DNA of 64,000 bases from Variovorax sp. SG517 (GCF_013376045.1 NZ_JABMJG010000009.1:310001-374000), one strand, 5' to 3'; positions 30,851 through 41,612 are shown, counted from the stretch's first letter. Notes: generated by a model from the sequence alone, not told the origin. Translations and numbers: made by a program.

Positions 30851-32767
30851 ATGAGCCGCTATGAAGAGTTCCATCGCCAATCCGTGGACGCGCCCGAGGC
30901 CTTCTGGGCCGAGCAGGCGAAGCTGATCGACTGGCAGACGCCCGCGCAACAGATACTCGACGCCAGCCAGCCGCCTTTCGCGCGCTGGTTCGTGGGCGGC
31001 ACCACCAACCTCTGCCACAACGCCGTCGACCGCCACCTGGCGCAGCGGGGAGACCAGCCGGCGCTGATCTTCGTTTCCACCGAAACGGGTGTGGAGAAGA
31101 GCTACAGCTTCGCCGAACTGCACGCCGAGGTGCAGCGCACCGCCGCCAGCCTCCTCGAACTGGGAGTGGGCAAGGGCGACCGCGTGCTCATCTACATGCC
31201 GATGATCCCGGAGGCCGCCTTCGCGATGCTGGCCTGCGCGCGCATCGGCGCCATTCACTGCGTGGTGTTCGGCGGCTTCGCCAGCGGCTCGCTCGCCACG
31301 CGCATCGAGGACGCCGAGCCCAAGGTGATCGTGAGCGCCGACGCGGGCTCGCGCGGCAGCAAGGTCATCGCGTACAAGCCGCTGCTCGACGAGGCGATCC
31401 GGCTGTCGAAGCACAAGCCTTCGGCCGTGCTGCTGACCGACCGCGGCCTCGCGCCGATGGAGCTGACTGCCGGGCGCGATCATCTGGCCGCCGAACTGCG
31501 CCGCAAGCACCTCGACGCCAAGGTGCCCTGCGCCTGGCTGGCGTCCACCGACATCAGCTACACCATCTACACGAGCGGCACCACCGGCAAGCCCAAGGGC
31601 GTGCAGCGCGACGTGGGCGGCTACGCGGTGGCGCTCGCCGCGAGCATGAAGCACATCTTCGACGGCCGGCCCGGCGAAACCTACTTCTCCACCAGCGACA
31701 TCGGCTGGGTGGTGGGCCACAGCTACATCGTCTACGGCCCGCTGATCGCAGGCATGGCGACGATCATGTACGAGGGCCTGCCCACGCAGGGCATCGACCG
31801 GCAACCCGACGGCGGCATCTGGTGGCGCCTCGTCGAGAAATACAAGGTGACGGTGATGTTCAGCGCGCCCACCGCGGTGCGCGTGCTCAAGAAGCAGGAC
31901 CCGGCGCTGCTGAAGAAATACGACCTCTCGACCCTGCGCGCGCTGTTCCTGGCCGGCGAGCCGCTGGACGAACCGACCGCGCGCTGGATCAGCGAGGGCC
32001 TGGGCGTGCCGATCATCGACAACTACTGGCAGACCGAATCGGGCTGGCCGATGATCACCATCGCCAACGGCGTCGAGCCCAAGCCCAGCAAGTTCGGCAG
32101 CCCGGGCGTGCCGATGTACGGCTACCGCATCAAGATACTGCACGAGTCCACCGGCGAGGAACTGACCGGCGCGAACGAGAAGGGCGTGGTCGTGGTCGAG
32201 GGGCCGACGCCGCCTGGCTTCATGCAGACCGTGTGGAAGGACGACGCGCGCTTCGTCAACACCTACTGGAAGAGCGTGCCGGGCAAGATGGTCTATTCGA
32301 CCTTCGACTGGGGCATTCGCGACGAGGACGGCTATTTCTACATCCTCGGGCGCACCGACGACGTGATCAACGTCGCGGGCCACCGCCTGGGTACGCGCGA
32401 GATCGAGGAGAGCATCTCGGGCCATTCCAACGTGGCCGAGGTGGCGGTGGTCGGCGTGGCCGATGCGCTGAAGGGGCAGGTGGCGATGGCCTTCGTGGTG
32501 CCCAAGGACGGCAAGGCCGTGACCGACGCCGATGCGGCGCTCAAGCTCGAAGGCGAGATCATGAAGCTGGTGGCCGACCAGCTCGGCGCGCTGGCCCGGC
32601 CGGCCCGGGTGCGCTTCGTCTCCGGCCTGCCGAAGACCCGCAGCGGCAAGCTGCTGCGCCGGGCCATCCAGGCCGTCTGCGAGCAGCGCGACCCGGGCGA
32701 CCTGACCACCATCGACGACCCCGCCACCCTGCAGCAGATCAAACAGTTACTCTCTTCGCCCGAATGA
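30851..32767 (+). CDS. prpE: Propionyl-CoA synthetase
   Basis: PrpE activates propionate (and probably acetate) to its CoA ester through an acyl-adenylate. The protein is 638 residues from the ATG at 30851 (MSRYEEFHRQS), preceded by AGGAGACAAACCGAG. The AMP-binding motif is TSGTTGKPKGVQRDVGG, the ADP-forming hinge is GRTDDVINVAGHRLGT, and the C-terminal catalytic lysine lies in TRSGKLLRRAI. WWQ-type pocket residues characteristic of acetyl-CoA synthetases were not resolved. It stands apart from the usual prpBC operon in this window. An upstream start at 30752 is rejected. Confidence 0.93.
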   Translation: MSRYEEFHRQSVDAPEAFWAEQAKLIDWQTPAQQILDASQPPFARWFVGGTTNLCHNAVDRHLAQRGDQPALIFVSTETGVEKSYSFAELHAEVQRTAASLLELGVGKGDRVLIYMPMIPEAAFAMLACARIGAIHCVVFGGFASGSLATRIEDAEPKVIVSADAGSRGSKVIAYKPLLDEAIRLSKHKPSAVLLTDRGLAPMELTAGRDHLAAELRRKHLDAKVPCAWLASTDISYTIYTSGTTGKPKGVQRDVGGYAVALAASMKHIFDGRPGETYFSTSDIGWVVGHSYIVYGPLIAGMATIMYEGLPTQGIDRQPDGGIWWRLVEKYKVTVMFSAPTAVRVLKKQDPALLKKYDLSTLRALFLAGEPLDEPTARWISEGLGVPIIDNYWQTESGWPMITIANGVEPKPSKFGSPGVPMYGYRIKILHESTGEELTGANEKGVVVVEGPTPPGFMQTVWKDDARFVNTYWKSVPGKMVYSTFDWGIRDEDGYFYILGRTDDVINVAGHRLGTREIEESISGHSNVAEVAVVGVADALKGQVAMAFVVPKDGKAVTDADAALKLEGEIMKLVADQLGALARPARVRFVSGLPKTRSGKLLRRAIQAVCEQRDPGDLTTIDDPATLQQIKQLLSSPE

Positions 32768-32820
32768 GCGGGGAATGAGCAACAGGAGGGCTTGCGAAGC
32801 CGGGTTGGACCGTCATATGG

Positions 32821-32848
32821 TTGACGTGGCACAATGCCAAGGTACTCA
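32821..32848 (+). promoter_or_regulatory. Possible promoter for sucA
   Basis: TTGACG (32821-32826) and TACTCA (32843-32848) are 16 bases apart in the 187-base region before sucA. The -35 is good and the -10 is weak, so this is tentative. Confidence 0.3.
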
Positions 32849-32922
32849 GGCCCTTCCCCAGCCACAGTCGCATCCGCCAATCGGTTCAGCCGTGTCGCGG
32901 AAGGTTTCTTAAACCAGCTAGT

Positions 32923-32939
32923 GCTTCCCTCAGGGAAGC
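32923..32939 (+). promoter_or_regulatory. Hairpin just upstream of sucA
   Basis: GCTTCCC-TCA-GGGAAGC forms a perfect 7-pair stem ending 15 bases before the sucA ATG. It borders the weak AAGG ribosome-binding site, so it could influence sucA translation or mRNA stability. Confidence 0.4.
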
Positions 32940-32954
32940 GAAGGTCAGCGGATC

Positions 32955-35831
32955 ATGAGCGATTCCTCTACGCCCTCGGCGTACACCGCCTATCAAGGCA
33001 ACACGTACCTCTTCGGCGGCAACGCCCCCTATGTCGAGGAGATGTACGAGAACTACCTCTCCAACCCCGGCAGCGTTCCCGACAACTGGCGCTCGTACTT
33101 CGACGCGCTGCAGAACGTGCCGGCCGCCGACGGCTCGAACACCCGCGACGTCCCCCACCAGCCGGTCATCAACGCTTTTGCCGAACTGGCGAAGCAGGGC
33201 ACGACCAAGGTCGTGCAGGCCAGCGGCGCCGACTCCGAACTCGGCCGCAAGCGCACGGCCGTCCAGCAGCTGATCGCCGCCTATCGCAACGTCGGCGCCC
33301 GCTGGGCCGACCTCGATCCGCTCAAGCGCACCGAGCGCCCCTCCATTCCTGAACTCGAGCCCTCGTTCTACGGCTTCGCCGATGCCGACCTCGAGACGGT
33401 GTTCAACACCAGCAACACGTTCTTCGGCAAGGACACCATGTCCTTGCGCGACCTGCTGAACGCGCTGCGCGAAACGTACTGCGGCACCATCGGCGCCGAG
33501 TACATGTACACCACCGACCAGAACCACAAGCGCTGGTGGCAGCAGAAGCTCGAGAGCGCCCGCACCAATCCCAAGCTCAATGCCGAGCAGAAGAAGCGCG
33601 TTCTCGACCGCCTGACCGCGGCCGAAGGCCTGGAACGCTTCCTCCACACCAAGTACGTCGGCCAGAAGCGCTTCTCGCTCGAAGGCGGCGAGAGCTTCAT
33701 CGTCGCGATGGACGAGCTCATCAACCGCGCCGGCGAGAAGGGCGTGCAGGAAATCGTGATCGGCATGGCCCACCGCGGCCGCCTGAACGTGCTGGTGAAC
33801 TCGCTGGGCAAGATGCCCGCCGACCTGTTCGCCGAATTCGACCACACCGCCCCCGAAGAGCTGCCCAGCGGCGACGTGAAGTACCACCAGGGCTTCAGCT
33901 CCGACGTCAGCACCCCTGGCGGCCCGGTGCACCTGTCGCTGGCGTTCAACCCCTCCCACCTCGAAATCGTCAATCCGGTCGTCGAAGGCTCGGTGCGTGC
34001 GCGCATGGACCGCCGCGGCGACAAGGAAGGCGACTCGGTGCTGCCGGTGCTCGTGCACGGCGACGCCGCCTTCGCCGGCCAGGGCGTGGTCATGGAAACG
34101 CTGGCGCTGGCAGAGACCCGCGGCTACTACACCGGCGGCACGGTCCACATCGTCATCAACAACCAGATCGGCTTCACCACCAGCGACCCGCGCGACAGCC
34201 GCTCGACGCTGTACTGCACGGACATCGTCAAGATGATCGACGCGCCGGTGCTGCACGTGAACGGCGACGATCCGGAAGCCGTGGTGCTGTGCATGCAACT
34301 CGCGCTGGAGTTCCGCCAGGAATTCAACAAGGACGTGGTCATCGACATCGTCTGCTACCGCAAGCTGGGCCACAACGAGCAGGACACCCCCTCGCTCACC
34401 CAGCCGCTGATGTACAAGAAGATTGCCCAGCACCCCGGCACCCGCCGCCTGTACGCCGACAAGCTGGCCGCGCAGGGCATGGGCGACACGCTCGGCGACG
34501 ACATGGTCAAGGCATACCGCGCCGCCATGGACGCGGGCAAGCACACCATCGACCCGGTGCTGACCAACTTCAAGAGCAAGTACGCGGTCGACTGGAGCCC
34601 CTTCCTCAACAAGAAGTGGACCGACGCCGGCGACACCGCCATCCCCACCACCGAGTGGAAGCGCCTGGCCGAGAAGATCACCACCGTGCCGCAAGGCTTC
34701 ACCGTGCACCCGCTGGTGAAGAAGGTGCTGGACGACCGCGCTGCCATGGGCCGCGGCGACGTGAACGTCGACTGGGGCATGGGCGAGCACATGGCCTTCG
34801 CCTCCCTGGTGGCCAGCGGCTACCCGGTGCGCCTGTCGGGTGAAGACTCCGGCCGCGGCACCTTCACGCACCGCCACGCGGTGCTGCACGACCAGAACCG
34901 CGAGAAGTTCGACGAAGGCACCTACGTGCCGCTGCAGAACGTGGCCGACAACCAGGCTCCGTTCGTCGTCATCGACTCCATCCTCTCGGAAGAAGCGGTG
35001 CTGGCCTTCGAATACGGCTACGCCTCGAACGACCCGAACACCCTGGTGATCTGGGAAGCGCAGTTCGGCGACTTCGTCAACGGCGCGCAAGTGGTGATCG
35101 ACCAGTTCATCGCCTCGGGCGAAGTGAAGTGGGGCCGTGTCAACGGCATCACCATGATGCTGCCGCACGGCTACGAAGGCCAGGGCCCCGAGCACAGCTC
35201 GGCCCGCCTGGAGCGCTTCATGCAACTGGCCGCCGACGCCAACATGCAGATCGTGCAGCCCACCACGGCCAGCCAGATCTTCCACGTGCTGCGCCGCCAG
35301 ATGGTGCGCAACCTGCGCAAGCCGCTGATCATCATGACGCCGAAGTCGCTGCTGCGTAACAAGGACGCGACCTCGCCGCTGTCCGAGTTCGTCAAGGGCG
35401 GTTTCCAGACCGTGATCCCCGACAGTCGCGACCTGAAGGCCGAGAAGGTCAAGCGCCTGATCGCCTGCTCGGGCAAGGTCTACTACGACCTGGCCAAGAA
35501 GCGCGAGGAGAAGGAAGCCGACGACGTGGCGATCATCCGCGTCGAGCAGCTCTATCCGTTCCCGCACAAGGCATTCGCCGCCGAGATCAAGAAGTACCCG
35601 AATCTCGTAGACGTGGTCTGGTGCCAGGACGAGCCGCAGAACCAGGGCGCCTGGTTCTTCGTGCAGCACTACATCCACGAAAACATGCAGGAAGGCCAGA
35701 AGCTCGGCTACTCCGGCCGTGCCGCCTCGGCATCGCCGGCGGTGGGCTACTCGCACCTGCACCAGGAACAGCAGAAGGCGCTCGTCGATGGCGCATTCGG
35801 CAAGCTCAAGGGCTTCGTGCTGACCAAGTAA
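32955..35831 (+). CDS. sucA: 2-oxoglutarate dehydrogenase E1
   Basis: SucA is the ThDP-dependent E1 of the 2-oxoglutarate dehydrogenase complex in the TCA cycle. The 958-residue protein shows the N-terminal E2-interaction segment (FGGNAPYVEEMYENYL), the HRGRLNVLVN motif, the HGDAAFAGQGVVMETL ThDP region and a transketolase-like C-terminal half (GEDSGRGTFTHRHAV). The ATG at 32955 is the only start that fits. It heads sucA-sucB-repeat-lpd, with sucB 53 bases downstream. Control is probably transcriptional through the region 32768-32954. Confidence 0.97.
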   Translation: MSDSSTPSAYTAYQGNTYLFGGNAPYVEEMYENYLSNPGSVPDNWRSYFDALQNVPAADGSNTRDVPHQPVINAFAELAKQGTTKVVQASGADSELGRKRTAVQQLIAAYRNVGARWADLDPLKRTERPSIPELEPSFYGFADADLETVFNTSNTFFGKDTMSLRDLLNALRETYCGTIGAEYMYTTDQNHKRWWQQKLESARTNPKLNAEQKKRVLDRLTAAEGLERFLHTKYVGQKRFSLEGGESFIVAMDELINRAGEKGVQEIVIGMAHRGRLNVLVNSLGKMPADLFAEFDHTAPEELPSGDVKYHQGFSSDVSTPGGPVHLSLAFNPSHLEIVNPVVEGSVRARMDRRGDKEGDSVLPVLVHGDAAFAGQGVVMETLALAETRGYYTGGTVHIVINNQIGFTTSDPRDSRSTLYCTDIVKMIDAPVLHVNGDDPEAVVLCMQLALEFRQEFNKDVVIDIVCYRKLGHNEQDTPSLTQPLMYKKIAQHPGTRRLYADKLAAQGMGDTLGDDMVKAYRAAMDAGKHTIDPVLTNFKSKYAVDWSPFLNKKWTDAGDTAIPTTEWKRLAEKITTVPQGFTVHPLVKKVLDDRAAMGRGDVNVDWGMGEHMAFASLVASGYPVRLSGEDSGRGTFTHRHAVLHDQNREKFDEGTYVPLQNVADNQAPFVVIDSILSEEAVLAFEYGYASNDPNTLVIWEAQFGDFVNGAQVVIDQFIASGEVKWGRVNGITMMLPHGYEGQGPEHSSARLERFMQLAADANMQIVQPTTASQIFHVLRRQMVRNLRKPLIIMTPKSLLRNKDATSPLSEFVKGGFQTVIPDSRDLKAEKVKRLIACSGKVYYDLAKKREEKEADDVAIIRVEQLYPFPHKAFAAEIKKYPNLVDVVWCQDEPQNQGAWFFVQHYIHENMQEGQKLGYSGRAASASPAVGYSHLHQEQQKALVDGAFGKLKGFVLTK

Positions 35832-35884
35832 ACCTGTCCTCTTTCACACGAACACCCTGAAGAACAAATCGGAGCCCACTCCAA

Positions 35885-37153
35885 ATGTCTATCGTTGAAG
35901 TCAAAGTCCCCCAGCTTTCCGAATCCGTGGCCGAAGCCACCATGCTCACCTGGAAGAAGAAGGCCGGCGAAGCCGTCGCCGTCGATGAAATCCTGATCGA
36001 GATCGAGACCGACAAGGTCGTGCTCGAAGTGCCCGCTCCCTCGGCCGGCGTGCTGGCCGAAATCGTCCAGCCCGACGGCGCCACCGTGGTCGCCGACCAG
36101 CTGATCGCCAAGATCGACACCGAAGGCAAGGCCGGCGCCGCCGCTCCCGCTGCAGCACCCGCTGCCGCAGCAGCCCCGGCGCCCGCAGCCGCTCCGGCAG
36201 CTGCAGCCGCAGCCACCGGCGGCTCGAAGGCCGACGTGGCCATGCCCGCCGCCGCCAAGCTGCTGGCCGACAACAACCTGAAGACCGGCGACGTCGCCGG
36301 CTCGGGCAAGGACGGCCGCGTCACCAAGGGTGACGTGCTCGCAGCCGTTGCCTCGGGCGCCAAGCCCGCACCCGCCGCCACCATCGCCGTGCCGGCAGCC
36401 AAGCCCGCGCTGCCGCAGGTCGCCGCTCCGGCCAGCGCGCCCGACCTGGGCGAGCGCCCCGAGCAGCGCGTGCCGATGAGCCGCCTGCGCGCCCGCATCG
36501 CCGAGCGCCTGTTGCAGTCGCAGTCGACCAACGCCATCCTGACCACCTTCAACGAAGTCAACATGGCGCCCGTCATGGAACTGCGCAAGCGCTTCCAGGA
36601 CAACTTCACCAAGGAACACGGCGTGAAGCTCGGCTTCATGTCCTTCTTCGTGAAGGCTGCAGTGCACGCTCTCAAGAAGTACCCTGTGCTCAACGCCTCG
36701 GTGGACGGCAACGACATCCTGTACCACGGCTACTTCGACATCGGCATCGCCGTCGGTTCGCCGCGCGGCCTGGTGGTGCCGATCCTGCGCAATGCCGACC
36801 AGATGAGCTTCGCCGACATCGAGAAGAAGATCGCCGAATACGGCAAGAAGGCCCAGGAAGGCAAGCTCGGCATCGAAGAGATGACCGGCGGTACCTTCTC
36901 CATCTCCAACGGCGGCACCTTCGGCTCGATGCTCTCGACGCCGATCATCAACCCGCCCCAGTCGGCCATCCTCGGCGTGCACGCCACGAAGGACCGCGCC
37001 GTGGTCGAGAACGGCCAGATCGTGATTCGCCCGATGAACTACCTGGCGATGAGCTACGACCACCGCATCATCGACGGCCGCGAAGCCGTGCTGGGCCTGG
37101 TCGCCATGAAGGAAGCGCTGGAAGATCCGTCGCGCCTGCTGTTTGATATCTGA
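35885..37153 (+). CDS. sucB: Dihydrolipoamide succinyltransferase, OGDH E2
   Basis: SucB transfers the succinyl group to CoA. The 422-residue protein has a single lipoyl domain with lipoylated K44 (ETDKVVLEVPAPSAG), an Ala/Pro linker, a peripheral subunit-binding domain (AAAKLLADNNLKTGDVAG) and a catalytic core ending in SYDHRIIDGREAV, with the active-site His and Asp. The ATG at 35885 follows CGGAGCCCACTCCAA. Repeat copy B begins immediately after its stop. Synteny with sucA and lpd makes the assignment firm. Confidence 0.97.
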   Translation: MSIVEVKVPQLSESVAEATMLTWKKKAGEAVAVDEILIEIETDKVVLEVPAPSAGVLAEIVQPDGATVVADQLIAKIDTEGKAGAAAPAAAPAAAAAPAPAAAPAAAAAATGGSKADVAMPAAAKLLADNNLKTGDVAGSGKDGRVTKGDVLAAVASGAKPAPAATIAVPAAKPALPQVAAPASAPDLGERPEQRVPMSRLRARIAERLLQSQSTNAILTTFNEVNMAPVMELRKRFQDNFTKEHGVKLGFMSFFVKAAVHALKKYPVLNASVDGNDILYHGYFDIGIAVGSPRGLVVPILRNADQMSFADIEKKIAEYGKKAQEGKLGIEEMTGGTFSISNGGTFGSMLSTPIINPPQSAILGVHATKDRAVVENGQIVIRPMNYLAMSYDHRIIDGREAVLGLVAMKEALEDPSRLLFDI

Positions 37154-37154
37154 T

Positions 37155-37243
37155 CCACCCCCGTTGCTTGCTCACTTCGTGTAGCCGCCTCCCCCCTCTA
37201 GGGGGCGCACCCGGCGGCCCGGCAAAGCCGGTTCCGCGGGTGC
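37155..37243 (+). repeat. Interspersed GC-rich repeat, copy B
   Basis: This is the second copy of the element at 13600-13682, here on the plus strand. It begins near CCCCGTTGCTTGCTCACTTC, has a CCCCCTCTAGGGGG palindrome and a CCGGCAAAGCCGG hairpin, and ends with GGTTCCGCGGGTGCC. It occupies the sucB-lpd spacer, and both copies have the same direction as the flanking genes. Confidence 0.75.
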
Positions 37244-37309
37244 CTCCGAGATGGCCTGCGCTTCGCGCGGCCCTGGCGGAAGGCGGTACACCGAATTACG
37301 AAAGAACCT

Positions 37310-38737
<1,428 letters not shown>

Positions 38738-38750
38738 TCTCGCCGATCTT

Positions 38751-39851
38751 TTGACCAGCGTCAAACAGGCCTACGAGGCGGAACTCGCTGCGCGCGGGTT
38801 CAAGAGCGATCCCGCGCAACTGCGCGCCGTGGAGGCGCTGGATCGCTGCGCCACCGAATGGGCCGAGTACAAGGCCCAGCGCTCGAACGCGCTGAAGAAG
38901 TTCATCAACAGGCCGGAGCTCCCGCGCGGCGTCTACATGTATGGCGGCGTCGGGCGGGGCAAGAGCTTCCTGATGGACCTGTTCTTCAACGCCGTGCCGC
39001 TGCGGCGCAAGACGCGCCTGCACTTCCACGAGTTCATGCGCGAGGTGCACCGCGAGCTGCGCGAGCTGCAGGGCACGGTCAATCCGCTCGACGAGCTTGG
39101 ACTGCGAATTTCCAAGCGCTACAAGCTCATCTGCTTCGACGAGTTCCACGTGGCCGACATCACCGACGCGATGATTCTTCATCGGCTGCTGGTGTCGCTC
39201 TTCGACAACGGCGTGGGCTTCGTGACCACATCGAACTTCAAGCCCGACGACCTGTATCCGGGCGGGCTTCATCGCGACCGCATCCTGCCCGCCATCGAGC
39301 TGCTGAACGAGAAGCTCGAGGTGCTGAGCGTGGACAACGGCACCGACTACCGGCGCCGTACGCTGGAGCAACTGCGCATGTACCTCACGCCCAACGATGC
39401 GGCGGCCGAGAAGGAAATGCGCAAGGCTTTCGACAAGCTGGCCGAGACGGCCGACGAAAACCCGATCCTGCACATCGAGCAGCGCGAGATCCGCGCGCTG
39501 CGCAAGGCCGGCGGCGTGGTCTGGTTCGACTTCAAGACGCTGTGCGGCGGTCCGCGCTCGCAGAACGACTATCTCGAGATCGCGAGCCAGTTCCACACCG
39601 TGCTGCTGTCCGACGTGCCGCACATGCCGGTGCGCATGGCCTCCGAAGCACGCCGTTTCACGTGGCTGGTCGACGTCTTGTACGACCGGCGATGCAAGCT
39701 CATCATGTCGGCTGAGGTTCCGCCCGAGGCGTTGTACACCGAAGGACCGCTGTCGCACGAGTTCCCGCGCACGGTCTCACGGCTCACCGAAATGCAATCG
39801 AGCGAGTTCCTTTCCCTGGAACGCCGCATCGTCGACACCCGACTCACATGA
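38751..39851 (+). CDS. zapE: Cell division ATPase ZapE (AFG1-like)
   Basis: ZapE is an AFG1-family ATPase that associates with the constricting Z-ring. The 366-residue protein shows a Walker A in YGGVGRGKSFLMD, a Walker B-like LICFDEFHVADITDA, and the LYPGGLHRDR and HDRRCKLI-type segments of the family. It starts with TTG at 38751, 13 bases after lpd; no better ATG is available, and the N-terminal residues TSVKQAYEAELAARG match the family. Its stop overlaps the next ATG. The link to lpd is positional. Confidence 0.9.
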   Translation: MTSVKQAYEAELAARGFKSDPAQLRAVEALDRCATEWAEYKAQRSNALKKFINRPELPRGVYMYGGVGRGKSFLMDLFFNAVPLRRKTRLHFHEFMREVHRELRELQGTVNPLDELGLRISKRYKLICFDEFHVADITDAMILHRLLVSLFDNGVGFVTTSNFKPDDLYPGGLHRDRILPAIELLNEKLEVLSVDNGTDYRRRTLEQLRMYLTPNDAAAEKEMRKAFDKLAETADENPILHIEQREIRALRKAGGVVWFDFKTLCGGPRSQNDYLEIASQFHTVLLSDVPHMPVRMASEARRFTWLVDVLYDRRCKLIMSAEVPPEALYTEGPLSHEFPRTVSRLTEMQSSEFLSLERRIVDTRLT

Positions 39852-40510
39852 AGAAAACCGCTCTTGCCCTGCTCATGGCGTTGGCCAGCCTGCCGCTGTG
39901 GGCGCAGTCCAATGCCGCCGCGGGCAACGCCGATCTCGAGGCCGAGAAGCGCCGGCTTTCCTCCGAGCGGGAAGTCATCGAGAAGCGCTACGTCGAGGAG
40001 CGGGCAGCCTGCTACAAGAAGTTCGCGGTGGAAGACTGCCTGCGCGAAAGCCGTGGCCGGCATCGCAAGGACACCGAGAACATCAAGCGGCAGGAAACCG
40101 CCATCAACGACATCCAGCGCCAGCGCAGCGGTGCGGCCGAACTGCAGAAGCTCGACCAGAAGGCGGGCACGCAGCGCCAGGCGGACACGCCCGAGAAGCA
40201 GCAGCAGTCGATCCAGAACCAGAAGGACCGTGAGCAGCGCGCAGCCGACCACGCCGCCAGCCGCGCCGCCACGGCGGCCGAGGCCGCCGAACGCGAGCGC
40301 CAGTTCCAGTCCAAGCAGCAGGCGCATGCCGACGAGCAGGCCAAGGCCGCGCAGCGCAGGGCGGAAGCGCCCGAGGCGGTCAAGCGTTTCGAGGAAAAGC
40401 AGAAGCGCGCGGCCGAACACCGTGCCGCCCGGGAGCGGCAGAACGCCAACCGCGACAAGCCGCGCGGGGCCCCGCTGCCACCGCCGCCGGCCGAGCCCGC
40501 AAAGCCCTGA
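39848..40510 (+). CDS. Secreted coiled-coil protein of unknown function
   Basis: A 220-residue protein with a signal peptide (MKKTALALLMALASLPLWAQ, cleavage near WAQ). The rest is highly charged and rich in Gln, Arg, Glu, Lys and Ala, with heptad-like patterning that suggests a long coiled coil. Two cysteines (AACYKKF and EDCLRE) are close together and could form a disulfide in the periplasm. The end is Pro-rich. It overlaps zapE by four bases (ATGA), suggesting co-translation. I do not recognise a family; it looks like many small periplasmic hypothetical proteins of the group. Confidence 0.75.
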   Translation: MKKTALALLMALASLPLWAQSNAAAGNADLEAEKRRLSSEREVIEKRYVEERAACYKKFAVEDCLRESRGRHRKDTENIKRQETAINDIQRQRSGAAELQKLDQKAGTQRQADTPEKQQQSIQNQKDREQRAADHAASRAATAAEAAERERQFQSKQQAHADEQAKAAQRRAEAPEAVKRFEEKQKRAAEHRAARERQNANRDKPRGAPLPPPPAEPAKP

Positions 40511-40526
40511 GCCTGTGCGCCTTGGC

Positions 40527-41300
40527 TCAGCCGGGTGCCGCCGGCAGCGGATCGAGCTTCAGCACGGCGATCGAGATGTTGTCGCCGGTGCCCCGTGCCC
40601 GGCGGCGCGCTTCACCCACCAGGATCTCCACTGCATCGCGCGGCGGTTGCGCATACAGCACGCTCGCCAGCTCTTCAGGGCTGAAGTAGTGCCAGAGCCC
40701 ATCGCTGCAGGCCATCAGCAGGTCGCCGTGTGCCAGCTTGGGGATGTAGTAGGGGTCGATGGGCGGCGGCGTGGTCGTCATGCCCAGGCAGCCGAGCAGG
40801 ATGTTGCCCTGCGGATGAACGTTGGCTTCGGCCTCGGTGATCTGGCCGCGGTCGATCAGCACCTGCACGTAGGAGTGATCGCGCGTGCGCTTGACGAGTT
40901 CCCCATCGTGGAAGTGATAGATGCGCGAGTCGCCGGCATGGATCCAGGCGCAGTCGCCCTTGGGATTCATCAGGAAGGCCGCGATCGTGCTGTGCGGCTC
41001 CTGTTCGCTGGAGACGGCGGTGAGCTTGATGACCGTGTGCGAGTCTTCGAGGATCTGCTTCAGCAGGGCTTCGGGGTCGTCCTTGGCGGGCTGGTAGCGG
41101 CTGAAGAGCTGGCGGGCCGTCATGAGCACCTGGTCGGAGGCCTTGCGCCCGCCGCTGCGCCCGCCCATGCCGTCGGCCACGACGCCCAGCACGCAGCCGG
41201 GCACGCGGGGATGGCTCATCAGCAGAACCTGGTCCTGCTGGTACGGGCGGTCCCCCTTGTGGAGGCCGGTGGCCGCAGCGAGTCGAAAGCCTTGGGTCAT
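40527..41300 (-). CDS. PP2C-type serine/threonine phosphatase (Stp1-like)
   Basis: A 257-residue metal-dependent protein phosphatase. PP2C motifs appear in order: VADGMGGRSGG, AWIHAGDSRIYHF, LMACSDGLWHYF and the final GTGDNISIAVL. The metal-binding aspartates are all retained. No cognate kinase gene is adjacent in the window, so its substrate is unknown. It is convergent with the secreted protein gene (16-base gap) and divergent from the YdcH-like gene, sharing a 75-base promoter region (41301-41375) with a TATTAT at 41359-41364. Confidence 0.9.
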   Translation of the reverse strand: MTQGFRLAAATGLHKGDRPYQQDQVLLMSHPRVPGCVLGVVADGMGGRSGGRKASDQVLMTARQLFSRYQPAKDDPEALLKQILEDSHTVIKLTAVSSEQEPHSTIAAFLMNPKGDCAWIHAGDSRIYHFHDGELVKRTRDHSYVQVLIDRGQITEAEANVHPQGNILLGCLGMTTTPPPIDPYYIPKLAHGDLLMACSDGLWHYFSPEELASVLYAQPPRDAVEILVGEARRRARGTGDNISIAVLKLDPLPAAPG

Positions 41301-41358
41301 GAGGCAATATGCGCCTGAAGCGCCTGTTCCTGTCTTCTCGGAGATTTGTTCCAGGACG

Positions 41359-41364
41359 TATTAT
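41359..41364 (+). promoter_or_regulatory. Candidate -10 for the YdcH-like/dinG transcript
   Basis: TATTAT lies 11 bases before the YdcH-like ATG. A matching -35 is not convincing; the nearest is TTCTCG 18 bases upstream. Without better evidence this is only a pointer. Confidence 0.25.
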
Positions 41365-41375
41365 CGAATGTAAAC

Positions 41376-41612
41376 ATGCGCCCTGAAATCACGCGCGCGC
41401 CCCCACCGTTGGACTCCAATCTTCACTCGCTTTCCCGCCAGCTGATCGAACTGCGCATCGAGCATGCCGATCTCGACGCCACCATCGACCGGCTGGCCGA
41501 AGGTTCGCCCCAGGACGAACTCCTGCTGCGCCGCCTCAAAAAACGCCGTCTCGCGCTGCGCGACCAGATCGCCCGCCTCGAGAACATTCTCGATCCGAAA
41601 GAGCCGGCGTGA
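41376..41612 (+). CDS. YdcH-like DUF465 small protein
   Basis: A 78-residue protein matching the YdcH/DUF465 family: a conserved HSLSRQLIELRIEHADLDATIDRL helix (quoted in part) and a basic helix LLRRLKKRRLALRDQIARLE, forming a short helical hairpin. The ATG at 41376 is chosen; a TTG at 41346 would extend it into the promoter. Function is unknown in the family. It overlaps dinG by four bases (GTGA), so it is co-translated with the helicase. Confidence 0.85.
   Translation: MRPEITRAPPPLDSNLHSLSRQLIELRIEHADLDATIDRLAEGSPQDELLLRRLKKRRLALRDQIARLENILDPKEPA

Noticed and set aside
32886..35762. Minus-strand open frame across sucA
   Set aside because: Shadow of sucA with no domain or ribosome-binding site.
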